DNA of 64,000 nt from Pseudooceanicola nitratireducens (GCF_900109195.1 NZ_FNZG01000004.1:62001-126000), one strand, 5' to 3'; shown: positions 1-9,808, counted from the first letter of the stretch. Program-made: numbers and translations. The notes: a model not told the origin generated them from the letters alone.

Positions 1-213
1 CACCAGGTCATGCAAGATCAGCTTGCGGATGGCGCGGGTCTGCAGGGCGGCGTCTTCGTCGACCAGCCAGATCATCGCCGCCAGCGCCGCATGCCAGGAA
101 TGTTCCGCCGAATTCTCGGGGCGCGACTGGTCCAGCAGGTTGTTCGCACGGGTGACGGATTTCAGGCGGTCCGCTTCATTCAGGAACGCCATCTGCGCAT
201 CGAGACGGGTCAT
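1..213 (-). CDS. HD-domain hydrolase, 5'-nucleotidase YfbR-like (partial)
   Basis: This is the first 71 codons of a gene that runs off the left edge. The start ATG at 213 overlaps the TGA of the upstream gene (ATGA). The fragment reads MTRLDAQMAFLNEADRLKSV and then contains AEHSWHAALAAMI and a later HD pair in LILHDLV, the first metal-binding histidine and His-Asp of HD-type phosphohydrolases of the YfbR group. Those enzymes dephosphorylate nucleotides in the cytoplasm. The substrate cannot be told from this fragment. It is the third gene of a tightly coupled minus-strand run with 210-428 and 428-1081. Confidence 0.75.
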   Translation of the reverse strand, partial: MTRLDAQMAFLNEADRLKSVTRANNLLDQSRPENSAEHSWHAALAAMIWLVDEDAALQTRAIRKLILHDLV

Positions 214-428
214 TCCACGGATTTCTTGGTGGCCTGGATCAGCGCCATGGCCTTGCGGGCGGCCAGGCGGATGCGGATTTCGGTCAGGTAGGCCTCTTCC
301 AGGGTCTGGGAGGCCGCGCCGATGGTCTGGGCGACGGTGGTGTAGAACCTGTCGTCGCCCGTCTTGTCCATCACCTGGAGCGTCTCATCGGCCAGCTTGG
401 CCGCAATGCGATCAAGCGTGGCCGACAT
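210..428 (-). CDS. Small conserved hypothetical protein
   Basis: This 72-residue protein begins MSATLDRIAAKLADETLQVM and is acidic to neutral and predicted almost entirely helical, with no membrane segment and no signal peptide. I do not recognise a named family. Both junctions are translationally coupled: its ATG at 428 shares bases with the TGA of the upstream hydrolase (TGATG), and its TGA overlaps the ATG of the HD hydrolase. That arrangement is the main evidence that it is a real gene. Its function is unknown. Confidence 0.7.
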   Translation of the reverse strand: MSATLDRIAAKLADETLQVMDKTGDDRFYTTVAQTIGAASQTLEEAYLTEIRIRLAARKAMALIQATKKSVE

Positions 429-1081
429 CAGCGGGTGTTTTCCGTCAGCCGGCGTTTCACGTAATCGCTGACGGTGCCGATCATCGGCTCCATGTGCGGG
501 TCCTTGAAGAAGTGGTCCGCGCCTTCGATTTCCGAATGGGTGACGGTGATGCCCTTCTGTTCCTGCAGCTTGGAGACCAGCGTGCGCGTGTCGGCCGGGG
601 GCGCGACACGGTCGGCGGTGCCATTGATGATCAGACCCGACGAAGGGCAGGGCGCCAGGAACGAGAAGTCATAGGTGTTCGCCGGCGGCGAGACCGAGAT
701 GAAGCCCGTGATCTCGGGGCGGCGCATCAGCAGCTGCATGCCGATCCAGGCCCCGAAGGAAAAGCCCGCGACCCAGCAGTGCTTGGAGTTCTGGTTCATC
801 GACTGCAGGTAATCCAGCGCCGAGGCGGCATCGGACAATTCGCCCACGCCCTGGTCGTATTCGCCCTGGGACCGGCCGACGCCACGGAAGTTGAACCGCA
901 GCACGGTAAAGCCCATGCGGTGGAAGGCGTAATGCAGGTTGTAGACGACCTTGTTGTTCATCGTGCCGCCGAACTGCGGATGCGGGTGCAGGATGATGGC
1001 GATCGGGGCGTCACGCTCTTTCTGGGGATGGTAGCGACCTTCGAGGCGGCCTTCGGGGCCGGGAAAGATGACCTCGGGCAT
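428..1081 (-). CDS. Alpha/beta hydrolase
   Basis: The product is 217 residues, starting MPEVIFPGPEGRLEGRYHPQ. The ATG at 1081 is preceded by AGGAG at a good distance, so I prefer it to in-frame starts further upstream. The fold is visible as an oxyanion-type HPHPQFGG segment near residue 35, the nucleophile elbow GFSFGAW near residue 105, and an acid and a late histidine in NGTADRVAPP and GADHFF. This is the small cytoplasmic family of dienelactone-hydrolase-like proteins often annotated only as alpha/beta hydrolase. The substrate is unknown. It is transcribed away from iscR and shares the 1082-1247 intergenic region with it. Confidence 0.85.
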   Translation of the reverse strand: MPEVIFPGPEGRLEGRYHPQKERDAPIAIILHPHPQFGGTMNNKVVYNLHYAFHRMGFTVLRFNFRGVGRSQGEYDQGVGELSDAASALDYLQSMNQNSKHCWVAGFSFGAWIGMQLLMRRPEITGFISVSPPANTYDFSFLAPCPSSGLIINGTADRVAPPADTRTLVSKLQEQKGITVTHSEIEGADHFFKDPHMEPMIGTVSDYVKRRLTENTR

Positions 1082-1108
1082 ATGTGTCTCCTGCGTGGTG
1101 CTGGTTTC

Positions 1109-1137
1109 TTGACGAAAACGATCAAGCACCTTAGAAA
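1109..1137 (+). promoter_or_regulatory. Putative sigma-70 promoter of the iscR-suf operon
   Basis: TTGACG at 1109-1114 and TAGAAA at 1132-1137 are separated by 17 bases, a plausible -35/-10 pair. The -10 falls inside the Irr-like palindrome at 1131-1145, so binding there would block RNA polymerase. This is inferred from sequence only. Confidence 0.45.
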
Positions 1138-1145
1138 GATTCTAA
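1131..1145. promoter_or_regulatory. Irr-box (ICE)-like palindrome
   Basis: TTAGAAAGATTCTAA is a perfect 6-3-6 inverted repeat. It matches the core TTAGAA-N3-TTCTAA of the iron control element bound by the haem-responsive regulator Irr in alphaproteobacteria. It sits 103 bases upstream of iscR and overlaps the proposed -10 box. Irr itself is not encoded in the window, so the assignment rests on the motif and on the operon's function. Confidence 0.6.
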
Positions 1146-1151
1146 TTCTGG

Positions 1152-1171
1152 ATTCCGCCCATGTGCGGAAT
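1152..1171. repeat. Inverted repeat in the iscR leader
   Basis: ATTCCGC at 1152-1158 and GCGGAAT at 1165-1171 form a perfect 7-base inverted repeat with a 6-base spacer. It lies just downstream of the proposed promoter, so it could be a second operator, for example for IscR, or an RNA hairpin near the 5' end of the transcript. Confidence 0.4.
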
Positions 1172-1247
1172 ACGGGCTTGAAGCGGGATAAGCTGTTGTT
1201 CCGGCGTCGTCAATGAATTCGAGAATCGCGGTGAGGAGCCGAGCGCC

Positions 1248-1718
1248 ATGAAACTGAGCACCAAGGGACGCTATGCGATGGTGGCGCTGGCCGATATCGC
1301 GCTGCAACCGGACGGGTCGCTGGTCACCCTGGCGGATGTCTCGAAACGTCAGAACATCTCGCTTCCGTACCTTGAACAGCTGTTCGTCAAACTGCGCCGG
1401 GCGGACATCGTGTCGTCGGTGCGCGGGCCGGGCGGCGGCTATCGCCTGGCGCGTCCGACGGCGGAAATCCGGGTGATCGAGATCCTGGCAGCCGTGGATG
1501 AAACCATCGACGCGCTGCACACCGGGGCCGGGGCCTCGGGCGGGTTGTCGGGGTCCAAGGCGCAATCGGTCACGAACCGTCTGTGGCAAAGCCTGTCGGC
1601 GCATGTCTATGTCTTCCTGCACCAGACGCGGCTGTCGGATGTGGTGGCCAACGGGCTGATGCCCTGTCCCGCTGTCCCGAACCTTTTCGACGTGGTGGAC
1701 GAGGGCGAGGACGCGTGA
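1248..1718 (+). CDS. iscR: Rrf2-family regulator IscR, single-cysteine type
   Basis: The 156-residue protein starts MKLSTKGRYAMVALADIALQ and has the Rrf2 winged-helix domain over residues 1-70, with the recognition segment ISLPYLEQLF and wing GPGGGYRLARP. Classical IscR binds a [2Fe-2S] cluster with three cysteines near residues 92-104. None is present here, and the only cysteine is Cys140. IscR of Rhodobacter sphaeroides has been described as such a single-cysteine type that still senses iron and represses iron-sulfur genes. It heads the suf operon, and its TGA overlaps the GTG of the next gene, so it likely autoregulates this operon. The start follows GAGGAG with normal spacing. Confidence 0.92.
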   Translation: MKLSTKGRYAMVALADIALQPDGSLVTLADVSKRQNISLPYLEQLFVKLRRADIVSSVRGPGGGYRLARPTAEIRVIEILAAVDETIDALHTGAGASGGLSGSKAQSVTNRLWQSLSAHVYVFLHQTRLSDVVANGLMPCPAVPNLFDVVDEGEDA

Positions 1719-2761
1719 AACCCCGGGCCTACCTGGATTACAACGCGACGACCCCGTTGCGGGACGCGGCGCGTGCGGCGATGGTCGCGGCGATGGACGT
1801 GGCGGGCAATCCGTCCTCGGTCCATGCTGAAGGGCGGGCGGCCAAGGCGCTGGTGGAAAAGGCGCGGGCCCAGGTGGCCACGGCCTTTGGCGCAGATGGC
1901 GCGGACGTGATCTTTGTCTCATCGGCCACGGAAGCGGCGGCGCTGGCCATGGCGGGGCGCAGCCTTGCGGCGTCAGAGGTCGAACATGACGCGGTGTTTT
2001 CCCACGCGGGCGCGGTTCTGGCGACGGATGGGCAGGGGCGGATCACGGTGGATGACCCCGCTGCATCGGCGGTGCAACTGGCCAATTCCGAAACCGGCGT
2101 GATCCAGGATCTGCTTCAGGGGCTGGCGGTCTGCGACGCAACCCAGGGTTTTGGCAAGATTCCTGTGGCCTTCAACTGGATTGGCTGTCAGATGGCCCTT
2201 ATATCAGCGCATAAGCTGGGTGGCCCCAAGGGCATCGGCGCGCTGGTCGTCAAGCGGGGCACGGATATCGCCGCGCAGCTGACCGGCGGGGGCCAGGAAA
2301 TGGGCCGTCGCGCGGGCACGGAAAACGTGATCGGCATTGCCGGCTTCGGGGCCGCCGCCGAGGACGCCATGCGCGATCTGGATGCCGGCGTCTGGGACCG
2401 GGTGCGTGCTCTGCGCGACGCCTTCGAGGCGCGGGTCATGGACGAGGCTGACGACCTGGTGATCGCCGGGAAGGACGCCAAGCGGCTGCCCAATACGTCG
2501 AACCTGATCAGCGCGGGCTGGAAGGGCGAGACGCAGGTGATGCAGATGGACCTTCACGGGTTCGCGGTTTCGGCGGGATCGGCCTGTTCCAGCGGCAAGG
2601 TCCGCGAAAGCCGGGTCTTGAAGGCCATGGGATTTGACGGGCCCCAGGCGGCTGGCGCGCTTCGCGTGTCGCTTGGGCCCGAGACGAGTGAAGACGAGAT
2701 CATGCGCTTTGCCGATGTCTGGCTGGCGCAGCGGAAAAAGCACCGCGCCCGGGCCGCGTGA
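1715..2761 (+). CDS. Cysteine desulfurase, compact IscS/NifS-like
   Basis: This PLP enzyme would take sulfur from cysteine for cluster assembly. The GTG start at 1715 overlaps the iscR stop, giving 348 residues beginning (M)[14 protein letters not shown]. Visible landmarks are the PLP-stacking His91 in VEHDAV, SETG near residue 126, Asp141 and Gln144 in DATQGFGK, the Schiff-base Lys167 in [10 protein letters not shown], and the catalytic Cys291 in AGSACSSGK. IscS proteins are usually about 400 residues. The shortfall lies mainly between residues 80 and 125. It is a second desulfurase besides SufS in the same operon. Class is sure; which scaffold it serves is not. Confidence 0.88.
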   Translation: MKPRAYLDYNATTPLRDAARAAMVAAMDVAGNPSSVHAEGRAAKALVEKARAQVATAFGADGADVIFVSSATEAAALAMAGRSLAASEVEHDAVFSHAGAVLATDGQGRITVDDPAASAVQLANSETGVIQDLLQGLAVCDATQGFGKIPVAFNWIGCQMALISAHKLGGPKGIGALVVKRGTDIAAQLTGGGQEMGRRAGTENVIGIAGFGAAAEDAMRDLDAGVWDRVRALRDAFEARVMDEADDLVIAGKDAKRLPNTSNLISAGWKGETQVMQMDLHGFAVSAGSACSSGKVRESRVLKAMGFDGPQAAGALRVSLGPETSEDEIMRFADVWLAQRKKHRARAA

Positions 2762-2792
2762 ACCCCGGGTGCGAGATGGAAGGATGAGTAAG

Positions 2793-4309
<1,517 letters not shown>

Positions 4310-4313
<4 letters not shown>

Positions 4314-4510
4314 TCCTGCGCGCGCTTCTGGCATCCGTCATCGCAACCGTCGCCTATGCGGGGTTCATGTGGATGCTGGGGGACTTCGTGCCCAGGGCAC
4401 TGGCGATCTTCTTCTGCATCGTGCTGGCCTTCAACCTGGCCTGGAACGCCTTCAAGGCGCGCCAGGCCGGCAAGCAGGCCAAGGCACCTAAACCGGGGGA
4501 ACCGGAATGA
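4310..4510 (+). CDS. Small membrane protein in the suf operon
   Basis: A 66-residue protein reads from a GTG that overlaps the sufB stop (GTGA). It has two hydrophobic segments, roughly residues 3-24 ([20 protein letters not shown]) and 29-47, then a basic tail [19 protein letters not shown]. It would sit in the inner membrane with the charged tail probably in the cytoplasm. I do not recognise a family. Its stop overlaps the ATG of the following gene, so it is translated as part of the operon. A role in Fe-S assembly is suggested only by position. Confidence 0.7.
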
Positions 4511-4821
4511 TCATCACCACCACGCAGGCCATCGACGGCAAGCGCATCGTCGACTATCGCGGCATTGTCGTGGGCGAGGCGATCATGGGCGCGAATGTCG
4601 TGCGCGATTTCTTCGCGGGCATCACCGATATCATCGGTGGCCGGTCGGGCGCGTATGAATCCAAGCTTCAGGATGCCCGCGACACCGCCATGGGCGAGAT
4701 CGAGGCCCGCGCCCGTAGCCTTGGGGCCAATGCCGTTGTCGGCGTGGACCTGGACTATGAGGTGGTCGGGGACTCCATGCTGATGGTGTCGGTTTCCGGC
4801 ACGGCGGTCGTGGTCGAGTAA
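4507..4821 (+). CDS. YbjQ/UPF0145 heavy-metal-binding-domain protein
   Basis: The 104-residue product, starting [20 protein letters not shown], is a typical YbjQ family member: it has [25 protein letters not shown] near residues 21-45 and the [18 protein letters not shown] signature near residue 68. The family forms pentamers and is often named heavy-metal binding, but no enzymatic role is established. It is cytoplasmic, starts within the stop of the small membrane protein, and shares one base with the next gene. Its presence between sufB and sufC suggests a use in metal or cluster handling; that is inference. Confidence 0.85.
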   Translation: MIITTTQAIDGKRIVDYRGIVVGEAIMGANVVRDFFAGITDIIGGRSGAYESKLQDARDTAMGEIEARARSLGANAVVGVDLDYEVVGDSMLMVSVSGTAVVVE

Positions 4822-5435
4822 TGACCGCCCAGCCCGTCCATACAGGCGTTGCGCGCCCCGAACTGACCCTGCCTCCGGCAGAGGCAGAGGCGCTGCGCAT
4901 GGCCTATGGGGATGCGTCTTGCATCCTTGAATATGGCTCGGGCGGGTCGACGGTTCTGGCATCCGAACTGTCGGGCAAGCGGATTTTCAGCGTCGAAAGC
5001 GACCCGGACTGGTCCGCCAAGATGTGCGGATACTTCGCGGAAAACCCCGGCCAAAGCCCGGTGGACATGGTGACGGCCGATATCGGCCCGACCAAGGAAT
5101 GGGGCCACCCGGTCGATCATTCGGCCTGGCGCCGGTTTCCGGCCTATCCGCTGGCGGTCTGGGACCGCCTGGAGGCCGAAGGCCAGGCCCCCGAGGTCGT
5201 TCTGGTGGATGGCCGGTTTCGCGCCGGCTGTGCCCTGGCCACGGCCTTTCGCACGCAGCGTCCGGTGACGCTGCTGTTTGACGATTACACGCCCCGCAAG
5301 GCGTATCACGCGGTCGAGGACTTCCTGGGCCGCCCCGTAACGATCGGCCGGATGGCCGTGTTTGACATTTCCCCGATGCCGGTCCCGCAGGACCGTCTGC
5401 TTCGGGTGATTGAACTGATCTCAGCCCCGCTGTGA
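4821..5435 (+). CDS. SAM-methyltransferase-fold protein
   Basis: The 204-residue product has a Rossmann-type nucleotide-binding start ILEYGSGGSTVLASELSG near residue 35, an acidic strand end VESDPDW near residue 58, and VLVDGRFRAGCAL near residue 132. This resembles class I methyltransferases used on small molecules or glycans, though a canonical catalytic motif is not obvious. The ATG overlaps the TAA of the upstream YbjQ gene by one base, and sufC follows after 22 bases. No Suf role is known to me for this family. Confidence 0.7.
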   Translation: MTAQPVHTGVARPELTLPPAEAEALRMAYGDASCILEYGSGGSTVLASELSGKRIFSVESDPDWSAKMCGYFAENPGQSPVDMVTADIGPTKEWGHPVDHSAWRRFPAYPLAVWDRLEAEGQAPEVVLVDGRFRAGCALATAFRTQRPVTLLFDDYTPRKAYHAVEDFLGRPVTIGRMAVFDISPMPVPQDRLLRVIELISAPL

Positions 5436-5457
5436 GGGGCCAAGGAAAGGACGCAAG

Positions 5458-6213
5458 ATGCTGACGATCAAGAACCTTCAGGTGAAACTGGAAGACGAGG
5501 ACAAGCAGATCCTCAAGGGTGTGGACCTGACCGTTGAGGCGGGCAAGGTGCACGCGATCATGGGCCCGAACGGATCGGGTAAGTCGACCCTGTCCTACGT
5601 TCTGTCCGGCAAGGACGGCTACGAGGTGACGGGCGGCGAAGCCACCCTGGACGGCGAAGACCTGCTGGACATGGAAGCCGAGGAACGCGCCGCCGCTGGC
5701 CTGTTCCTGGCGTTCCAGTACCCGGTCGAAATTCCCGGCGTCGGCAACATGACCTTCCTGCGCACCGCGCTGAACGCACAGCGCAAGGCCCGCGGCGAAG
5801 AGGAAATGTCCGCCGCCGACTTCCTGAAATTCGTGCGCGAAAAGGCCAAGACCCTGAAGATCGACGCCGAGATGCTGAAGCGTCCGGTGAACGTCGGCTT
5901 CTCGGGTGGTGAGAAAAAGCGCAACGAAATCCTGCAGATGGCCGTGCTTCAGCCGCGCATGTGCATCCTGGACGAAACTGATTCCGGCCTGGACGTGGAC
6001 GCGATGAAACTGGTTTCGGAAGGGGTGAACGCCCTGCGTGACGAAGGCCGTGGCTTCCTTGTGATCACCCACTACCAGCGTCTTCTGGACCACATCAAAC
6101 CCGACGTCGTGCACATCATGGCGAACGGCCGCATCGTGAAGACCGGCGGGCCTGAGCTGGCGCTGGAAGTCGAACAGAACGGCTATGCCGACATTCTGGA
6201 GGAAAACGCGTAA
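5458..6213 (+). CDS. sufC: Fe-S cluster assembly ATPase SufC
   Basis: SufC is the ABC-type ATPase of the SufBC2D scaffold; ATP hydrolysis drives the rearrangement that lets the cluster form. The 251-residue protein starts MLTIKNLQVKLEDEDKQILK, with Walker A GPNGSGKST near residue 37, the Q-loop FQYPVEIPG near 86, the signature SGGEKKRNEI near 149 and Walker B CILDETDSGLD near 172. The length is normal. AAGGAAAGG stands just upstream of the ATG. Its stop overlaps the sufD start (TAATG). Confidence 0.97.
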   Translation: MLTIKNLQVKLEDEDKQILKGVDLTVEAGKVHAIMGPNGSGKSTLSYVLSGKDGYEVTGGEATLDGEDLLDMEAEERAAAGLFLAFQYPVEIPGVGNMTFLRTALNAQRKARGEEEMSAADFLKFVREKAKTLKIDAEMLKRPVNVGFSGGEKKRNEILQMAVLQPRMCILDETDSGLDVDAMKLVSEGVNALRDEGRGFLVITHYQRLLDHIKPDVVHIMANGRIVKTGGPELALEVEQNGYADILEENA

Positions 6214-7508
6214 TGGCTGTCGCTCGGAATGTATTGAAACAGCAGAAACAGGACCTGACGCAGGCGCGTCTGGATGCCCTGGGTCCGGTCACGGATCAGG
6301 GCTGGTCCGCTGCAGCCCGTGGCGCGGCGCTGGACCGTCTGGTCCAGATGGGGCTGCCCCATGCCCGTGACGAATACTGGAAGTTCACCCGCCCGGAAGG
6401 CCTGACCCAGGCCACGCCTGCAAAGGCCGCCGTGTTCGAGACCGACGAGGCGCTGATCTTTGACCAGGTCGACCGCCTGAAGGTCGTCTTTGTCGACGGT
6501 GTCTTCAGTGCCGAAGACAGCGATGACCTGACCGAGGCGGGGCTTAAGATCGATCGCCTGGCCGAGGACAGCGACATCCATTGGGCCCAGGGTCTTTACG
6601 GTACGCTGGAAGCCAATGGTCAGGATCCCGTCGCCCGTCCGCTGGCCGCGCTGAACACCGCCTTTGCCACCGACGGCGTGCTGATCCACGTGACCGAAAG
6701 CGCCAAGCGCCCGATTTCGCTGATCTATCGCCATACTGACGACAGCTCGGACGCGATCCTGCACCACGTGGTCAAACTGGATGCCGGGACCTCGTTGACC
6801 GTGCTGGAAAACGGCCCCGCCGCTGCGCGGTTCAACAAGGTCATGGAGATCGACATCGCGGATGGCGCTGCCTTCCACCATGTCCGGGCCCAGGGCCGCG
6901 ATCATGAACGCCAGGCCGCGACGCATATCTTTGCCCGCCTCGGCACCGAGAGCGTGTTCAAAAGCTTTACCCTGACCGCCAATGGCCGCCTGACGCGCAA
7001 CGAATGCGTGATCGAGCTGACCGGCGACGATGCGGTGGCGCATGTTGCGGGCGCCTGCATGGGCGACGGCGATTTCCACCACGACGACACCGTCTTCATC
7101 ACCCATGACGCCGAGAATTGCGAAAGCCGTCAGGTGTTCAAGAAGGTGCTGCGCAACGGCGCTACCGGCGTCTTTCAGGGCAAGATCCTGGTGAAGGAAG
7201 GTGCCCAGAAGACCGACGGCTACCAGATCAGCCAGTCGCTTCTGCTGGACGGCGACAGCCAGTTCCTGGTCAAACCCGAGCTTGAGATCTACGCCGACGA
7301 CGTGGCCTGTTCGCATGGTTCGACCTCGGGCGCGATCGACGAAGACGGGCTGTTCTACCTGAAATCGCGCGGCGTGCCGGCGGATCAGGCGACCGACCTT
7401 CTGACCATCGCCTTCATCGCCGAGGCGGTGCAGGAGATCGAGGACGAAGACCTGGCCCAGGAAATCCTGAACCGGGTCGAAGGCTGGCTGGAGCGTCGGC
7501 GCGGCTGA
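6213..7508 (+). CDS. sufD: Fe-S cluster assembly protein SufD
   Basis: SufD is the SufB paralogue in the SufBC2D complex and helps bring iron to the scaffold. The 431-residue product keeps the C-terminal beta-helix region, with VKEGAQKTDGYQISQSLLLD near residue 330 and a histidine-containing CSHGSTSGAIDEDGLFYLKSR-like segment near residue 370, equivalent to the conserved SufD histidine. Its ATG overlaps the sufC stop, and its stop overlaps the next start, so sufB-sufC-sufD are probably made in fixed proportion. Confidence 0.95.
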   Translation: MAVARNVLKQQKQDLTQARLDALGPVTDQGWSAAARGAALDRLVQMGLPHARDEYWKFTRPEGLTQATPAKAAVFETDEALIFDQVDRLKVVFVDGVFSAEDSDDLTEAGLKIDRLAEDSDIHWAQGLYGTLEANGQDPVARPLAALNTAFATDGVLIHVTESAKRPISLIYRHTDDSSDAILHHVVKLDAGTSLTVLENGPAAARFNKVMEIDIADGAAFHHVRAQGRDHERQAATHIFARLGTESVFKSFTLTANGRLTRNECVIELTGDDAVAHVAGACMGDGDFHHDDTVFITHDAENCESRQVFKKVLRNGATGVFQGKILVKEGAQKTDGYQISQSLLLDGDSQFLVKPELEIYADDVACSHGSTSGAIDEDGLFYLKSRGVPADQATDLLTIAFIAEAVQEIEDEDLAQEILNRVEGWLERRRG

Positions 7509-7990
7509 TGTCGGTCATGGCAGACATCGCGGCCAGCTATCGCGGGCCGGTTCCGGTTTTGCGTCGGCGGATCGCCGGCGAACAGGAATCCCGTGCGCTG
7601 GCCATCCTGATGGCCGGCTGCGTGCTGCTGTTCATCGCCCAATGGCCGCGGCTGTCGCGACAGGCCTTTGAAACCGGGGCAGAAGTCCAGATGCTGATCG
7701 GCGGATCGCTGATGGCGCTGGTTTTCATGCTGCCGCTGATCCTTTACGTGCTGGCGGGGCTATCCCATGCCATCGCGCGGGTCTTTGGCGGCAAGGCCAC
7801 GCCCTATGCGGCGCGGATGGCGCTGTTCTGGGCGCTGCTTGCCTCGGCCCCGGTTTTCCTGCTGAACGGCTTGATGGAGGGCTTTGTCGGCCCAAGTCTG
7901 CAGACAAGCCTGACAAGTGCGCTGGCACTTGCCGTGTTTCTCTGGTTCTGGTTGGCGGGATTGTTCGCCGTCGAAAGGGGCACGTCATGA
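7508..7990 (+). CDS. Integral membrane protein, YIP1-like
   Basis: A 160-residue protein with a 35-residue cytoplasmic N-terminus and four likely membrane spans (about residues 33-50, 65-88, 103-122 and 132-152). In related bacteria this position in the suf operon is often held by genes annotated YIP1-family, and the next gene is a clearer member, but sequence resemblance here is weak. ATG overlaps the sufD stop and the TGA overlaps the next ATG. Function is unknown. Confidence 0.7.
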   Translation: MSVMADIAASYRGPVPVLRRRIAGEQESRALAILMAGCVLLFIAQWPRLSRQAFETGAEVQMLIGGSLMALVFMLPLILYVLAGLSHAIARVFGGKATPYAARMALFWALLASAPVFLLNGLMEGFVGPSLQTSLTSALALAVFLWFWLAGLFAVERGTS

Positions 7991-8583
7991 CGCAGGGCAT
8001 GAACCTGGCACAGATGCGCGACCTGGTGGTCGAAACCGTGGTCTCTCCGGCCTCGGCCGCGAAGGTCGTCACCGGATTTGCGGCGGCACGGCCGACGCTT
8101 TGGACGGCACTGATCCTGATCGCGGTGCTGAACGGGCTGTATTACGGCGTCCTGCTGCCCTCGGCGGCGGCGGCGGGGCTGGTTCCCGTGAACATGGCCA
8201 ATGCGCCCTTCATCGTGACCGGGGCGATCCTGCTGATCTTCACCGTCATGGTCTTCCTTTTGACGATCATGGGCCGGTTCCTGGGCGGGCGCGGTGATCT
8301 GGATGCGGTGATGAAGATCACCGTCTGGCTTCAGGCGCTGCGGCTTCTGGCCCAGATCATCATTTCCGTGCTGTCGCTGGCGATCCCCTTCCTGGGCAGC
8401 CTTTTCGCGCTTGCGGTCGGCGTCTGGGGTCTGTGGGTTCTGGTCGTCTTCATCGCGGCAGCACATCAATTCGAAACGGTCAAAGGGTTCGGGACCCTGC
8501 TGGGCACCTTCGTGGCCACGGTCTTTGCCCTGTCGATCCTGAGTGGAATTCTGGGGCTTGGCGTCCCGTCAGGAGGGCTGTGA
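7987..8583 (+). CDS. YIP1-family membrane protein
   Basis: The 198-residue protein begins MTQGMNLAQMRDLVVETVVS and has about four to five membrane spans from residue 37 onward. The pattern of an amphipathic N-terminus naming a phage-shock-like RDLV...P.A segment followed by spans fits bacterial YIP1/DUF1282-type proteins. Its role in the Suf pathway, if any, is not known. Overlaps on both sides (ATGA upstream, TGATG to sufS) put it firmly in the operon. Confidence 0.7.
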   Translation: MTQGMNLAQMRDLVVETVVSPASAAKVVTGFAAARPTLWTALILIAVLNGLYYGVLLPSAAAAGLVPVNMANAPFIVTGAILLIFTVMVFLLTIMGRFLGGRGDLDAVMKITVWLQALRLLAQIIISVLSLAIPFLGSLFALAVGVWGLWVLVVFIAAAHQFETVKGFGTLLGTFVATVFALSILSGILGLGVPSGGL

Positions 8584-9803
8584 TGCTCGACATCGACAAG
8601 ATCCGCGCGGATTTCCCGATCCTCTCGCGCGAGGTGAACGGCAAGCCGCTGGTCTATCTGGACAACGGGGCCTCGGCCCAGAAGCCGCGGGCGGTGATCG
8701 ACACGATCACCCGCACCTATGAGGCCGAATATTCCAACGTTCACCGCGGGTTGCATTACCTGTCCAACCTTGCCACCGACAATTACGAAGCGGTGCGTGG
8801 CAAGGTCGCGCGCTTTCTGAACGCCGGAACCGAGGATGAGATCATCTTTACCTCGGGCACGACCGAGGCGCTGAACCTGATCTCTTATGGCTGGGGGGCT
8901 GTGCACCTTCAGGAGGGCGACGAAATCGTCCTAAGCGTGATGGAGCATCACGCGAATATCGTGCCCTGGCATTTCCTGCGCGAACGCCTGGGCGTGACCC
9001 TGAAGTGGGTCGAGATCGAGCCTGACGGGTCGCTGGACCCGCAGGCGGTGATCGACGCCATGGGGCCGAAGACGCGCATGGTTTGCATCACCCATATGTC
9101 GAACGTGCTGGGCACGGTTGTCGATGTGGCGGCGATCTCCAAGGCTGCGCGGGACCGTGGTGTGGTCTCGGTCATCGACGGATCCCAGGCGGCGGTGCAT
9201 ATGCCCGTGGACGTCCAGGCGATTGGGTGCGATTTCTACGCGATCACGGGCCACAAGCTTTACGGGCCTTCCGGCTCCGGTGCCTTGTTCGCCCGGATGG
9301 AACGTCAGAAAGAGATGCGCCCCTTCCTTGGCGGCGGTGACATGATCCGCGAAGTGCGGCGCGACGGCATCACCTACAATGACCCGCCGATGAAGTTCGA
9401 GGCCGGGACACCGGGCATCGTGCAGACCATCGGGCTGGGCACCGCGCTGGATTACATGATGTCCCTGGGGATGGAAAATATCGCCGCCCACGAACGCGCG
9501 CTGGCCGATTATGCGACGGAAAGGCTCAAGGGCCTCAACTGGTTGCAGGTTCAGGGCAACGCGCCGGGCAAGGGGGCGATCTTCTCGTTCACGCTGGATG
9601 GGGCGGCCCATGCGCATGACATCTCGACCATCCTCGACAAGAAAGGGGTGGCGGTGCGCGCCGGTCAACATTGTGCCGGCCCGCTGATGGAGCATCTGGG
9701 CGTCTCGGCCACCTGCCGCGCGTCGCTGGCGGTCTACAACACCAAGTCCGAGATCGACGTGCTGATCGAGGCGCTGGAACTGGCCCACGATCTGTTTGCG
9801 TGA
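8583..9803 (+). CDS. sufS: Cysteine desulfurase SufS
   Basis: SufS removes sulfur from cysteine and passes it, usually via SufE or SufU, to SufB. The 406-residue product is full length. Landmarks are His122-His123 in MEHHANIVPW, Asp199 and Gln202 in IDGSQAAVHM, the PLP lysine Lys225 in TGHKLYGPSG, and catalytic Cys364 in RAGQHCAGPLM, which is the type II (SufS/CsdA) signature. It is the last gene of the operon: a TetR gene converges 13 bases beyond. No sufE, sufA or sufT follows within the window. Confidence 0.96.
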   Translation: MLDIDKIRADFPILSREVNGKPLVYLDNGASAQKPRAVIDTITRTYEAEYSNVHRGLHYLSNLATDNYEAVRGKVARFLNAGTEDEIIFTSGTTEALNLISYGWGAVHLQEGDEIVLSVMEHHANIVPWHFLRERLGVTLKWVEIEPDGSLDPQAVIDAMGPKTRMVCITHMSNVLGTVVDVAAISKAARDRGVVSVIDGSQAAVHMPVDVQAIGCDFYAITGHKLYGPSGSGALFARMERQKEMRPFLGGGDMIREVRRDGITYNDPPMKFEAGTPGIVQTIGLGTALDYMMSLGMENIAAHERALADYATERLKGLNWLQVQGNAPGKGAIFSFTLDGAAHAHDISTILDKKGVAVRAGQHCAGPLMEHLGVSATCRASLAVYNTKSEIDVLIEALELAHDLFA

Positions 9804-9808
9804 GGGAT

